Shown here in pieces: positions 1-9,857 of a DNA stretch of 24,480 bases. How positions within the stretch are numbered: position 1 is the stretch's first letter; every line of letters starts with the position of its first letter. The stretch is taken from the NCBI GenBank assembly GCA_900642245.1, contig CAAAJI010000612.1:5253-29732 (forward strand), written 5' to 3'. A program made the position numbers and the translations under genes. Source of the DNA: Fragilaria radians. Its lineage: Eukaryota > Bacillariophyta > Fragilariophyceae > Fragilariales > Fragilariaceae. The notes under the pieces were generated by a model. That model searched no databases. It was not told where the DNA came from and saw only the letters and a program-made list of their open reading frames with translations.

Positions 1-1
1 A

Positions 2-439
2 GAGGTAAAGCTTCCGATGAGAGTGATGGTAGATAATAAAGGAGCCAAGGACATTGTAAACAACTGGAGCGTCAGAGGAAGGACCAGGCATGTTGGAGTT
101 CGTTTTCATTTTTTGAGAGAGTTGAAAGATAAAGGAGAAATTGAGGTGAACTGGATTTCTACGGAGATGAACTGTGCGGATATTTTGACAAAAAATTTGC
201 CTGCAATGTCATATGTTAGACATGCAGACACTTTATGTGAAGGATTGTTCGAGAAATCAGCTGCTCCGGGGGAGGGTGTTGAGATGAGGATTGTTAAGTC
301 GGAGTGCGCTGAACCAGTGCAACCAGTCTACGGTAGTCACAAGGTCACAAGTGACACGATTGGGAAATTCGATGAAACTTCTGGAAAGTTCCAGAAGATC
401 GAATCGGTCGTAATGAAGCCGAACATTAGCAAATCCTAG
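2..439 (+). CDS. pol: Copia Pol polyprotein C-terminus (RNase H), partial at 5' edge
   Basis: The frame is open from base 2, so the ATG at 17 is internal and not the start. Recognisable copia RNase H signatures are VDNKGA, which holds a catalytic Asp, then TRHVGVRFHFLREL, then CADILTKNLP, which holds the last catalytic Asp of the DEDD set. In the family this domain degrades the RNA strand of the RNA/DNA hybrid during reverse transcription in virus-like particles. The frame does not stop at the polypurine tract. It reads about 54 codons into the LTR (277 onward) before a TAG at 437-439, so the last residues are probably non-functional or a lineage-specific tail. Nothing in the visible part is frameshifted. 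Confidence 0.85.
   Translation, partial: EVKLPMRVMVDNKGAKDIVNNWSVRGRTRHVGVRFHFLRELKDKGEIEVNWISTEMNCADILTKNLPAMSYVRHADTLCEGLFEKSAAPGEGVEMRIVKSECAEPVQPVYGSHKVTSDTIGKFDETSGKFQKIESVVMKPNISKS
267..276 (+). other. Polypurine tract of the copia element
   Basis: A G-rich purine run directly precedes the TG that starts the LTR. This is the classic position of the plus-strand primer in LTR retrotransposons, and the GGGGGAGGG-TGTTGA arrangement resembles plant copia elements. Confidence 0.7.
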
Positions 440-515
440 AATGTAATCTATAAGCTTACAATTTGAAATAGGAATTATTAATAATTTACTTTTAGATACT
501 TAAAGCTATCAAACA
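277..515 (+). repeat. 3' long terminal repeat of the copia element (about 239 bp)
   Basis: It begins TGTTGAG right after the polypurine tract and ends with ATCAAACA, where homology to the target gene resumes. Within it, in order, are a heat shock element (364-398), a TATA-like TATAAG (449-454) and an AT-rich end. That is a plausible U3 promoter layout. The matching 5' LTR is outside the window. The boundary is inferred from terminal TG...CA and from the target homology, so it may be off by one or two bases. Confidence 0.72.
364..398 (+). promoter_or_regulatory. Canonical heat shock element inside the LTR
   Basis: Five perfect alternating pentamer cores lie in 5-bp register: GAA at 374, TTC at 379, GAA at 384, TTC at 389, GAA at 394. 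A further in-phase GAA is at 364. The in-phase positions 369 and 399 read TCG, one step from TTC. Trimeric HSF binds three or more such units (established). The site is about 50 bp upstream of the TATAAG box at 449, as expected for a heat-inducible promoter. Confidence 0.8.
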
Positions 516-877
516 ATATCAATGCAGTTTCGTCACAACATCAAGTCCAAAATGAGGTAAAACAAGGAGACTGTCTATTGACAATGGATTGGGATGGTCA
601 TGCTATCTCGACCGCAGATGAGCTGTATCATACTGTGTGGGATTCCATATCGGGAACATATCACCTGCATTTGCCAATAGATGGACGGGTCGAGTATCTG
701 GCCGCACTAGAAGGCAACATAGTTTCAGATGATGAGGATGTATTAGCGATCTTGTCGACATCTGATAAAGACTTTCAAACAAAATGGTTGGATAAATTCG
801 TATCGGAACCAGAATACGATACGTTGATTAGGAATGAAATCAGACCTTTTCACAGAGTTGATGGCTTGTATCGATGA
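516..877 (+). pseudogene. GcvH-like gene, copy A, 5'-truncated by the copia insertion
   Basis: This is the C-terminal two thirds of the GcvH-like protein described at 12649-13170, beginning after the LGD of the GITD...LGD signature and ending in the same TGA. The upstream frame runs into the LTR and has no ATG before the internal Met of the MDWDGH stretch (584). It differs from copy B by only about four bases in 300. One change turns the family's conserved Ser-Pro of the lipoyl hairpin into Leu-Pro, and another turns Arg into Pro near the C-terminal helix. The N-terminal part, if it survives, lies left of the retrotransposon. Not expected to be functional. Confidence 0.75.
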
Positions 878-3295
878 AAAAACAAAACTTTACTTGATTC
901 GTTATTGGATGTTGTCATCCTATCAGAATGACGACTAATGGATTCCGATTGCTCGTGTGACATGTATTGAACATGAAGAATATGAAAGTGAATCTTAATC
1001 GTTTGTCGCAAAGGTTTGTAACGCTTGACTAAACAGCCTTAAATTGTTATGGTTGCAGCAGATATGAAAAGCCTTCATTACTAAGCTTAAGTTATGCGAC
1101 TTGAAAAATTGTTTTGAGATGCTTCTTCAAAACTGTCATGAAACTTAAATTGTTTAGTTATATCTTCTTGCTGAATGATACCAGTTGAAGTGTGCACAAA
1201 CTAGGCTCTATGCCAAAATAATTTCGAATGATTGCTTGGTACTTTACAAGGCCAAAGGTGCAGCCTAATCTCGGGAATATACGAATTCATAGTAAATGAA
1301 AAAAGTCACAAGTATTAGTTAAAAAACAGAGCTTGTGTTACCAAAAGGAAATTCAAAATGTTGTAAGAATTCAAGTTGGGAAAAGACTTGTCTGGCATTG
1401 CTGAAGTAAATAATCCAAAGAGCAAAGGAGAAGAAGCGCGGATACTAGACGATAAGTAAACATTCAAAAATAGGAGAACTAAAACCAAACAGTTGGAAAA
1501 ACAATATGATACATAATACAAATCGATGATAAGTAAATTGAAAAGTCAAATTCTTCAAAGGAAAAAAAATCTAGGAAAGTTGATCATCAGTACAAGAAGA
1601 CGTATGCAATTTCATTCATTTGTGTTTTACATTATCGATTACGGGAATGAAATTAATAACAAGGCTTAATGTAGTCTCAAGCAATTGGCAAAGTTGAATA
1701 TCCAGCACTTCAGACATAGAAAATGAAATATTTTTACAATCTTCACTCCAAAACATTTCAAGAGTTGCAGAGATATAGGAGATGTGTAGGATATGGAAAT
1801 GGCATTGAACAATTGTTTCTAAATGGACCTTAGGATTATAGACAAACATGCAGCCATCAATAGTACAGTAGAGTGGTAAAAGAAAAAAATCAAGGGGTGG
1901 GAACAGAAGAAACAAACCTCTCTCCATAAATGTATGTCGTTATTTCAGACAATGAGTAGCATTAGGCTCTGAACGCATAGAACACAATTCAATAAGAGAG
2001 ATTCAAATCAAATGACAGGGAAATCAGAGAATCTAGCAATTTGAATTCTCAGGTCAGCAGCATGGTTTCAAGATAGCAGGGTAACCGGTGTCATCATTCC
2101 AAAGCAGCGCAGTGCGTGCGCCATGCATGAGCAAACGAATTCATGTTTATGAAGTGGAATAAAGTCCACCATTGTTTGTTACTGAAAAAGCACGGAACTA
2201 GAAGAGGAATAAAAAATTATGTCCCCTAAAAATGAGGCTTTCAAAAAGAATATCACTAAGGTATGGGGGACTGGGTTATATGGAGTATACCAAGAAAATA
2301 GTCTATCAAGTAAGCCACAAATATTCATAAGGATTGCGTTTCCAGAACGGAATGTATCCTATAGGACTGGAAAAAATCTGGGAGTATTGAATATGATATG
2401 TCTTCCTATTAATACTTCTTCTTTATGTAGTTGACAGCAAATTGTGCCATCACTTTTTACCCTGACAATTTTCTACTGAACCTATTTGACATTTGAAGTA
2501 TGTAGTACCATACTTAGCCTCTGGATTCTTTTTTTGTTTCTGTGTTAAATGCTCAGTATCTTGAATTGCCATCTTTTGCTCATTTCTTCTCTTGGTATTA
2601 CATATACATGCATTACAACTTTTCTGGAACTCCAGTCTCTTTATCTTCATCAATTCTTTGGAATTGTTTGCTCCTTGATATTTTGGATAAAGAATTCTTG
2701 AAATTGCTTAGTTGAGATCTTATGATAAGCCTTCCTCATCTCTATTAGGATGTGTTAGAATAGCAAATGGGATATCGATAATGCACTCAATTTGATTCTA
2801 AGGGTTTATCAGAGCTACACGCTTGCTGCTTGCGCTTCAGGCTCTCCACGTATGAGATTCATTCCTTTTTCTATGATCTCTTTGACTCCATAATCTTTTG
2901 CAATTTTGGTAGTAATATGTCATGCAAACGGTAATGGACACAGACACAGACACTGACAAAGTAATTGTGACAAAAACGGATTGTTGCAAATTAAATGCAA
3001 TCTACATCATCTTACAATACAATTTCAAGTAAAATCATAGCATACAATCTCATACACCATGTCTCGTGAAATATTGTAGATTAGAAACGCCAAATGAATC
3101 TTGAATGAATCAAGGATTCCTGCAATAAGCAGTCATACTATTTTTGCTCTGACTTATCCTAAATGGAGCATAGAAGGGCGTAGACCTCCGAGACATGTAT
3201 CACCAGATCTCATCTTATTCAGGACATTCAACACGAAGATTGGAAAAATATGAATTCATTTTATTTTAGCAAGCTATCGCTTTCAAAATCGAAGT
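878..3295. other. Gap between GcvH-like copy A and HSF copy A, no supported gene
   Basis: 878-1281 is the 3' flank shared with cassettes B and C. From 1282, right after the shared GGGAATATACGA, the sequence is unique to this copy until about 3150. It holds only short unsupported ORFs, including 1616-1927 and 2450-2653 on the minus strand. Minus-strand 2450-2760 has a lysine/glutamine-rich, coding-like look broken by stops and could be an old transposon relic, but no domain is recognised. 3150-3295 is the shared 3' flank of the HSF gene. Confidence 0.5.
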
Positions 3296-4309
3296 TCACT
3301 GAATTAAGTATTCCATTAGCCGTGCAAATTCTTCGTCACTATTTATGTCGTTGAAAATGTGACTTTCAAAATCGTATTCAAAACCTCGGTTTGGTGTCAA
3401 GGTTGTTGTCGGGATATTTTCTAAATTCGGAATGTTCACGACGTCGTGATCATAGAGTGGGAAGAATTGATTCCCCCCGAACTCCGCGCTATCACTCTTC
3501 AATTCTTGAGTTATGAGATTTGCAAGGGCGTCAACTTGAAAGTCCTTGGACTCATTTCCCATTTCTTCGATACCCTTAAATTGGCTTGTTGTGAGACATG
3601 GCTGAGGATTAACAGGTGTGCTGGTATCTTGTAAACTCGAGATTATTGGTGGCATATTCAGAAAGTTAGGCTCTGCATTAGGGTTACTTCGTGCACGAAC
3701 TCCAGTGCCTTTTATTCTCATTCGCTTGATGCGCCGTGCTAAGAAAGCCTTCCCTCGAAGAAACAGTTCATTGTAGTACCCACCCTTGTCCGGACCTTTG
3801 GTCAATCTTTGAAATCCATATAGATTTAGTTGTCTCTGGAAGGAAGAAAATTTTGTGTGATTCAAATACTTGGGCATCACGTATTCGATGAAGTCATTGG
3901 GCTTGTGTATAATGAAGCATCTACCGTGAGGTTGCCATGAAATGACCTTGTCGTATCCATCTTGTTCAATAGCATCTAACATGGCATGAAGCTTCAAAGG
4001 AAATGGAGTCATAATTCCTCCCCGAGTGATAGCCAAATCATTACCGTCGTCGATAACGGCACCATAGTCGTGGTAGTTATGGTTGACCATGTGGCGATAA
4101 CTTGATTCTTCTCCATGACCATTTCCTTCCAAATTAGGAAATTGCAGAAATGGATAATGATCTAAATAACCGGAAGTTTCATTAGTTACATTCATATTCT
4201 CAACTGAAGCTGAGAATAACATTTTGAAGTATTCTCCAGAAGATTGCATTAGTGCCTTTTTTAATATCAAACTTGATGCAACCTTGATACATATTTTTGT
4301 GTTTGACAA
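3296..4309 (-). CDS. Heat shock factor-type transcription factor, copy A
   Basis: A 337-residue nuclear DNA-binding protein of the HSF family. The HSF winged-helix domain spans about residues 102-200: PFPLKLH start, SWQPHGRCF, the recognition-helix region SSFQRQLNLYGFQRL (155-169), a GPDKGGYY wing, ELFLRG, then the basic ARRIKRMRIKG. Before it lie YHDYG (79-83) and RGG (96-98), shared with the other four HSFs here. No heptad leucine coiled coil (HR-A/B) is evident after the domain, although family members normally trimerise through one. The tail carries EFGG..FFPL (276-284) and an acidic C-terminal motif DSDEE-type (320-337). The N-terminus is uncertain: copies B and C align only from about residue 19, so Met21 (4249) is an alternative start. 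About 80% like copy B overall. Confidence 0.9.
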   Translation of the reverse strand: MSNTKICIKVASSLILKKALMQSSGEYFKMLFSASVENMNVTNETSGYLDHYPFLQFPNLEGNGHGEESSYRHMVNHNYHDYGAVIDDGNDLAITRGGIMTPFPLKLHAMLDAIEQDGYDKVISWQPHGRCFIIHKPNDFIEYVMPKYLNHTKFSSFQRQLNLYGFQRLTKGPDKGGYYNELFLRGKAFLARRIKRMRIKGTGVRARSNPNAEPNFLNMPPIISSLQDTSTPVNPQPCLTTSQFKGIEEMGNESKDFQVDALANLITQELKSDSAEFGGNQFFPLYDHDVVNIPNLENIPTTTLTPNRGFEYDFESHIFNDINSDEEFARLMEYLIQ

Positions 4310-4473
4310 AAACGAGAATTCATAGGTGTCGTACCTTCAGTAATGGTTAGTAGTAACTTGAACTTTGGAAACTGCACGATAAAGTCTTACTTAGACCACT
4401 CGTCATTTCCTTGGTTAGGGTAAGTGCGTCAGCATCATCATGTAGAGTGACTACGATTTCTGAAAGATTAAAA

Positions 4474-4480
4474 TTCTCCG
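4474..4480. promoter_or_regulatory. TTCTCCG/CGGAGAA motif upstream of HSF copy A
   Basis: It lies about 165 bp upstream of the chosen ATG, inside a block of about 45 bp (roughly 4463-4509) conserved in front of copies A, B and C. The same heptamer precedes the two unrelated-flank HSF genes to the right. Role unproven. Confidence 0.35.
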
Positions 4481-4509
4481 AAATCGTGGCTATTGCCTTC
4501 AACTTCAAG

Positions 4510-6359
4510 TGAACAAGGAAACTTAAAAGCTTCAATTTAATAAAAAGATATATTTATGGACAAAGTAGTTAAGAATGCGATTTTTTTTAATACAATCATG
4601 ATAGAATTGTACATAGCATTGGACTATGACTCCAAGCTACATCACGATCAACTATTTTATCGATAGCACAAGTGATTCATGCATCACCTAAATTAAAAAC
4701 ACCTATTTGGATGCCATTCTGTCAGATTTAGTGGCGGTAAATGAGTATGTTAGAAACATCCATGAAACGAGGATATGTTCCCATAACATTTTTTTCATTT
4801 ATTGATTCTTCGAATGTCACACGTAACATGTCACACAGTTAACAATTTTTGCACTCCAAAGATGCTGCTGATTGCTTGAAGTGGGTAGGAAAGAATGATA
4901 AGGAATGGTAATTTCCTTTCAATGAAGTAATGTAGGATTATGAGTGCAAAGCAAATATACTTCTCTCTTTTGAAAGTTGTTAAGGATGTCAAGACGAACT
5001 TGAGGAGAAAGTTGATAATGCTAATGCATCATCTTTGGCATTCTGAACATTATTCTGTAGCCATGGGTATCTACTCAATTGGAATACGATTTAGCAGACA
5101 CAACGTGATCAAATTAAGTGATTGATATTCGTTTCAAGAGCAAAACATTACACTATTACTAGGCTACGTGTAAATGATCAAACATTTTATGACATACAAG
5201 TTTTTCAAAGTTATTGTTGTTGTGCGTTGTTTGAAAACACAATCTCTCTGAAAACAGAGTAAGCAAAGAAATAAGGAAAATACAGTCAGCATACTCGCGA
5301 TTGTATATATATCTTTACATCATCAAATATTTCCATGATACTATTTACCCTTTTCAAATTTCTCTTTGATGGCTTTATCAATACAACTGCATTAAAGTTG
5401 ATTTTCTGGAACATCGTTATGTCTGAGCAATCAATCTTTTATTGTCACTAATTGACAACTCCACGATACATTTTCTGTGGGGTCACCACCTGCTATAGGT
5501 GGCTAACATTCACTCCAATCGATATTTGAGACGATAGTTAGCTTGATGCGTAAGTGGAAGAGCTGCAAGTTAAAGCCAGATTCTTGAATTTTTTCAAGAC
5601 AGAAGAAAGAAGTGCTAGACTTGTGACGATGGTTGCCTTCCCATTGACCGTCATTTGATCTTGTATGTGAAGCTTGATAGGGAAGCATTATATGAAGTTT
5701 AACGATTGTGCAAAAGTACCTCACTTGACATTGAAATATAGATGCATAATATAGGTCTACAAACCTAGATGACATTGTACAAACGGAGACCATGAGATTT
5801 TAAGCACAAGAAAACAGGTTTATTGAAGATTTTTCTATATATGTCTTGAAAGCAAAATTATCTTCTAATAATGTCTCAAACGCTTATGCAGTTAGCATTT
5901 TATACTTCGAGTTCATGAAAAGTATACAAATAGAACATGACTTTTATCACTTCAATCCTGGAACTACAAAGAAAATAATACTTTATACTCTTTCGAAGGC
6001 TTTTCCTTTCAGTCCTCAATGCACAAAACATTCATGTCGCAATCTCTCAGCAAGTTTTATCCACTCATTCTACAAATTCATTTTTAGTTTAACTTACGTA
6101 ACTTGACTCACGCAAAAAGTCATAGCTTCATCTCTCATGGAAAATATACCTCAAATTATAATGAAATGTACGCTTTGAAATTTAATGAATCGCGTATCAA
6201 CAGAGATCCATCATCATTAAAACTCCCTTATTATTTCAGTTATATTTAATCATAAATTCAGTTTCACTCAACAAAGTTTAAAATTCAGATTAGTGACTAA
6301 AAATGCCATAATAGACAACATCATTGTTGGCAACCTTTCAATTAATCATGGTAAGTCAC
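4510..6359. other. Unique AT-rich spacer between cassettes A and B
   Basis: No homology to the downstream part of cassettes B or C (10060-12112, 15170-17110) was found by eye, so the small gene of the cassette is absent here. The ORFs at 4940-5125, 5503-5793 (-) and 5846-6106 are isolated. The last starts only with a non-ATG codon, and none resembles a known protein. Nothing else supported. Confidence 0.5.
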
Positions 6360-6910
6360 TTGGAAAGCTATTTAATCAGATATAAGCATGAAGGTTTACG
6401 ACACCGGTTAGAAAGAATGCTAATATTCCAAAAAATCAACGTAGTCTTCATGAATTAAAACAAAGGCCAAGGTTTGGTGGCGATTTCAGGCATTGAAGCA
6501 CGTAAGGCATTGTTGTATCTGTTTAGTCAAGATATATCCATGCACTTGGTGAGAGAAATTGCAAAAATCTTTTGCCATGTTGAGTACCCGAAGAGAATAT
6601 GTTCGATCAACATGTTTTGAAATGAAAATTTACATGATTTCATCAGAAATGATTTTCCAAATTAATGAATGGCTAATTTGAGAAAAAAAACGGAAATAAT
6701 TCTACGCTATCTATGCCCAATTAGCATTTCCTTAACTTCCGAATCCGCACAAGCATCTTGAATATTCGAAAAAAGCTTTAACAAACTTTTCATCTGCTGG
6801 TTACAAAGCGTGGATTGTGATGTAATTGACAACAACTTATCACAACACAATGATATCTTGAGATAGGAATTGTTTTGCTGTTCATGCTCCAGAGATTCTC
6901 GAGACAATAG

Positions 6911-7300
6911 ACAAATCGAGGCTGGCAGGATTTAGGAGATATCAATGCAGTTTCGTCACAACATCAAGTCCAAAATGAGGTAAAACAAGGAGACTGTCTA
7001 TTGACAATGGATTGGGATGGTCATGCTATCTCGACCGCAGATGAGCTGTATCATACTGTGTGGGATTCCATATCGGGAACATATCACCTGCATTCGCCAA
7101 TAGATGGACGGGTCGAGTATCTGGCCGCACTAGAAGGCAACATAGTTTCAGATGATGAGGATGTATTAGCGATCTTGTCGACATCTGATAAAGACTTTCA
7201 AACAAAATGGTTGGATAAATTCGTATCGGAACGAGAATACGATAAGTTGATTAGGAATGAAATCGGACCTTTTCACAGAGTTGATGGCTTGTATCGATGA
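6911..7300 (+). pseudogene. GcvH-like gene, copy B, N-terminally truncated
   Basis: The open frame starts right after an in-frame TAG (6908-6910) and enters the family in the middle of the GITD..GWQDLGD signature, so the HxWxR strand and the first part of the H-protein fold are missing. The rest matches copy C at about 95% of bases and copy A at about 99%. The only in-frame Met is that of MDWDGH (7007), which would give a 97-residue fragment. CAATAG at 6905-6910 could alternatively be a splice acceptor joining an unseen upstream exon, in which case the gene might be alive. The lipoyl-lysine position is Ser here as in the other copies. Confidence 0.6.
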
Positions 7301-8855
7301 AAATGCAAAAACTTTACTTCATTCAGTATTGGATGTTGTCATCCTATCAGAATGGCGTCGAGTAAGGAACTCCGATTGCTCGCTTGACATGTATTGAACA
7401 TGAGGAAGTTAAAAGTGCATTTTAATCGTTTGCTACACAGGTTTGTAACGCTTGACTAAACAGCCTTAAATTGTTATGGTTGCAGCAGATATGAAAAGCC
7501 TTCATTACTACGCTTAGTTTATCCGACTTGAAAAATCTTTTTGAGATGCTTGTTCAGCAGTCATGAAACTTAAATTGCTTAGGTATAATCTTCTAACTGA
7601 ATGATAACAGTTGAAGTGTGCACAAACTAGGCTCTATGCCAAAATAATTTTGAATGATTGCTTGGTATTTTACAAGGCCAAAGGTACAGCCCAATCTCGG
7701 GAATATACGAAAGATATGATTCATTACAACAAAAGTATATCTGCTGTTTTGGCAACTCATTTAGTCAGTTTTGAAATACAGATATTCTCTATCCAAGATA
7801 CTTCTGGTTAACAAAACCCTTGTGTCGTGTAGAACAAGAAATAAGTAATTCAACATGTTGATAAGAGCTGCCAAGTTCAGTCTACAGATGATCGCTTAAT
7901 GTTGGGAAATCCTTTCGTTTGAAAGATTGTCACCATGGTAATTGCGTGTTTCATGATAACGTATTATTTCTTGGGGACGCGCAGAAAAATGTAGCTCTTT
8001 CATCCAATGATACAGGGCTTGTTACTTGAAGTGAAGGTGCAATGGAATAAAGTTGATCAAACAACTAATTGCATGTATGGATGCAAAATTAAAGAAGCCA
8101 ATCACAATTCAACTTGATAGTATATGCTCTAAGCTTATGAAAAAAAACAAATAATGGCTTTAAAAAGAAAAACATGTAACATTCGAAAAACATAAGGTAT
8201 TGTGAACATTGAGGAGACTCGACATGACGAATTTTTGTCAAAATAATAAGTTAATCTAGACAGTAACTAATCACATAACCAGAGTACTCCGTTTATTTCA
8301 GTATAATAAGGTTGTAGCTTTCTAGCAGCACTATACTAAGGGTGTTGCAATTTCCCAAAGATTCATCTACTACATATTCAGCACTATACCATTTATACAA
8401 TTATTAGATAAAATGGAGGAATATAAGGACTAGTTTAGGTATTTGTAATTCCAGAGCCATACGGTAGTATCAGAGAAACCTATTTGGGTGTTAAGAAATA
8501 AGGATAAAGCTGAGGAACACTTCATCAATGAAAATATTCGAATACTAATCAATAGAATTTGTTTTACCTAACTAGTTTAACAGCTCCTAGACTGTCCACA
8601 ACTTTATCATAAATAAGGCCGACCCTTTGCCTAAAGTATACATCATATTTTCGATAAAATCTGAACATCACCTTTGTTGGAAAGTGATATTTTGTTTTTA
8701 CTCTGACTTATCCTATACGGAAGTAAGAAGGCGTAAACCTCGAGAAAAGTCCAAGATATGTATCACTAGACCTTATCCTATATAACAACATTCAACACGA
8801 AGATATGAATTTTAATACTTTAGCAAGCTATCGCTTTCAAAATCATTGGAGAAGT
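7301..8855. other. 3' flanks of GcvH-like copy B and HSF copy B
   Basis: 7301-7973 is shared with cassette C, and to 7711 also with A. 7974-8728 is absent from cassette C, whose sequence jumps from the matching GTATTATTTCTTGG to the HSF 3' flank. Part of its end (TCTGACTTATCC, about 8701) recurs in cassette A near 3150, so C most likely suffered a deletion. No gene is supported in the stretch. Confidence 0.6.
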
Positions 8856-9857
8856 TCACTGAATTAAGTATCCCAATAGTTGTGCAAACTCTTCGTCACT
8901 ATTTATGTCATTGAAAAGGCAACTTTCAAAATTGTATTCAAAACCTTGGTTTCCACTTTGTGTCAAGGTTGTTGATGGAATGTTTTCAATATTCGGAATG
9001 TGTTTCACGACGTCGTGATCATGCAGTGGGAAGAATTGTTTCCCTCCGAACTCCGCGCTATCACTTTTCAATTCTTGAGATAGGAGTTTTGATAGGGCGT
9101 CAACTTGAACACCTTTGGATACATTTCCCATTTCTTCGATGCCTTTAAATTGGCTTGTTGTGAGACATGGTTGAGGAGCTAAATGTGTGATGGTGTCATG
9201 TGAACTTGGGATTATTGGTGGCATATTCAAAAAGTTAGGCTCTGCATTAGGGTTACTTCGTGCACGAACTCCAGTGCCTTTTATTCTCATTCGCTTGATG
9301 CGACGTGCTAAGAACGCCTTTCCTCGAAGAAACAGTTCGTTGTAGTACCCACCCTTGTCCGGACCTCTGGTCAATCTTTGGAAGCCATATAGATTTAGTT
9401 GTCGCTGGAAGGAAGAAAGTTTTGTATGGTTGAAATACTTCGGCATTACGTATTCAACGAAGTCTTTGGGCTTGTGTATAATGAAGCATCTACCGTGAGG
9501 TTGCCATGAAATGACCTTGTCGTATCCATCTTGTTCAATAGAATCCAATATGGCATGAAGCTTCAAAGGAAATGGAGTCATAATTCCTCCCCGAGTGATA
9601 GCCAAATCATTACCACCATCAATAACGGCACCATAGTCGTGGTAGTTATGGTTGACAATGTGACGATATCGAGATTCTCCTTCATGATCATTTCCTTCCA
9701 AGTTAGGTAATTGTAGACAAGGATAATGATCAAAATAAAGGGACATTTCATCAGTTACATACATATTCTCGACCGAGGCTGAGAATAATAAATTGTAGTA
9801 GTCTCCAGAAGTTTGCATTAGTGCCTTTGTTATCAAATGTTTTGGATATGGATGCAA
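8856..9857 (-). CDS. Heat shock factor-type transcription factor, copy B
   Basis: 333 residues. Pre-domain YHDYG (72-76) and RGG (89-91); HSF DNA-binding domain about 95-193 with SWQPHGRCF (117-125), SSFQRQLNLYGFQRL (148-162) and a GPDKGGYY wing; basic ARRIKRMRIKG (184-194). The tail has EFGG..FFPL (269-277) and the C-terminal INSDEEFAQLLGYLIQ (318-333). No coiled coil is visible. It differs from copy C at roughly 15 residues, mostly in the linker after the domain. The start is the first ATG of the open frame, identical in B and C; Met14 (9818) is an alternative that would align better with copy A. It is convergent with the GcvH-like gene to its left and divergent from the small gene at 11752. 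Confidence 0.9.
   Translation of the reverse strand: MHPYPKHLITKALMQTSGDYYNLLFSASVENMYVTDEMSLYFDHYPCLQLPNLEGNDHEGESRYRHIVNHNYHDYGAVIDGGNDLAITRGGIMTPFPLKLHAILDSIEQDGYDKVISWQPHGRCFIIHKPKDFVEYVMPKYFNHTKLSSFQRQLNLYGFQRLTRGPDKGGYYNELFLRGKAFLARRIKRMRIKGTGVRARSNPNAEPNFLNMPPIIPSSHDTITHLAPQPCLTTSQFKGIEEMGNVSKGVQVDALSKLLSQELKSDSAEFGGKQFFPLHDHDVVKHIPNIENIPSTTLTQSGNQGFEYNFESCLFNDINSDEEFAQLLGYLIQ

Larger units (their letters stand above)
1..515 (+). mobile_element. Ty1/copia LTR retrotransposon, 3' end (pol end + PPT + 3' LTR)
   Basis: This is the right-hand end of a copia-type element that enters from beyond the left edge. It contains the RNase H end of Pol, a purine-rich tract at 267-276 and an LTR-like segment at 277-515. 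The LTR starts TGTTGA and ends TCAAACA, nearly the expected short terminal inverted repeat. Immediately after 515 the sequence becomes collinear with the GcvH-like gene of cassette B (position 6939 onward), so 515/516 is a sharp insertion junction. Copia elements of this kind are numerous in diatoms (established). The 5' LTR, gag and most of pol are outside the window, so intactness cannot be judged. Confidence 0.85.
516..4509. repeat. Cassette A of the tandem HSF/GcvH-like duplication
   Basis: 516-1281 matches 6939-7711 of cassette B almost base for base. Homology is lost at 1282-3140 and returns from about 3150 through the HSF gene to about 4509. The small-gene part of the cassette is missing. 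The left end is cut by the copia LTR. Confidence 0.8.

Noticed and set aside
1616..1927. Minus-strand ORF of 103 codons in cassette A
   Set aside because: Hydrophobic, low-complexity ends, no similarity, and located in a stretch not shared by the other cassettes.
6707..6907. Minus-strand ORF in the replaced segment of cassette B
   Set aside because: Only its last few residues are shared with cassette C, the rest has no counterpart, and no family is recognised.
7611..7811. ORF conserved in the 3' flank of the GcvH-like gene (also 13431-13640)
   Set aside because: Between cassettes most substitutions change the amino acid, cassette A has an in-frame stop, and the cassette B version starts with TTG. 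This looks like non-coding flank.
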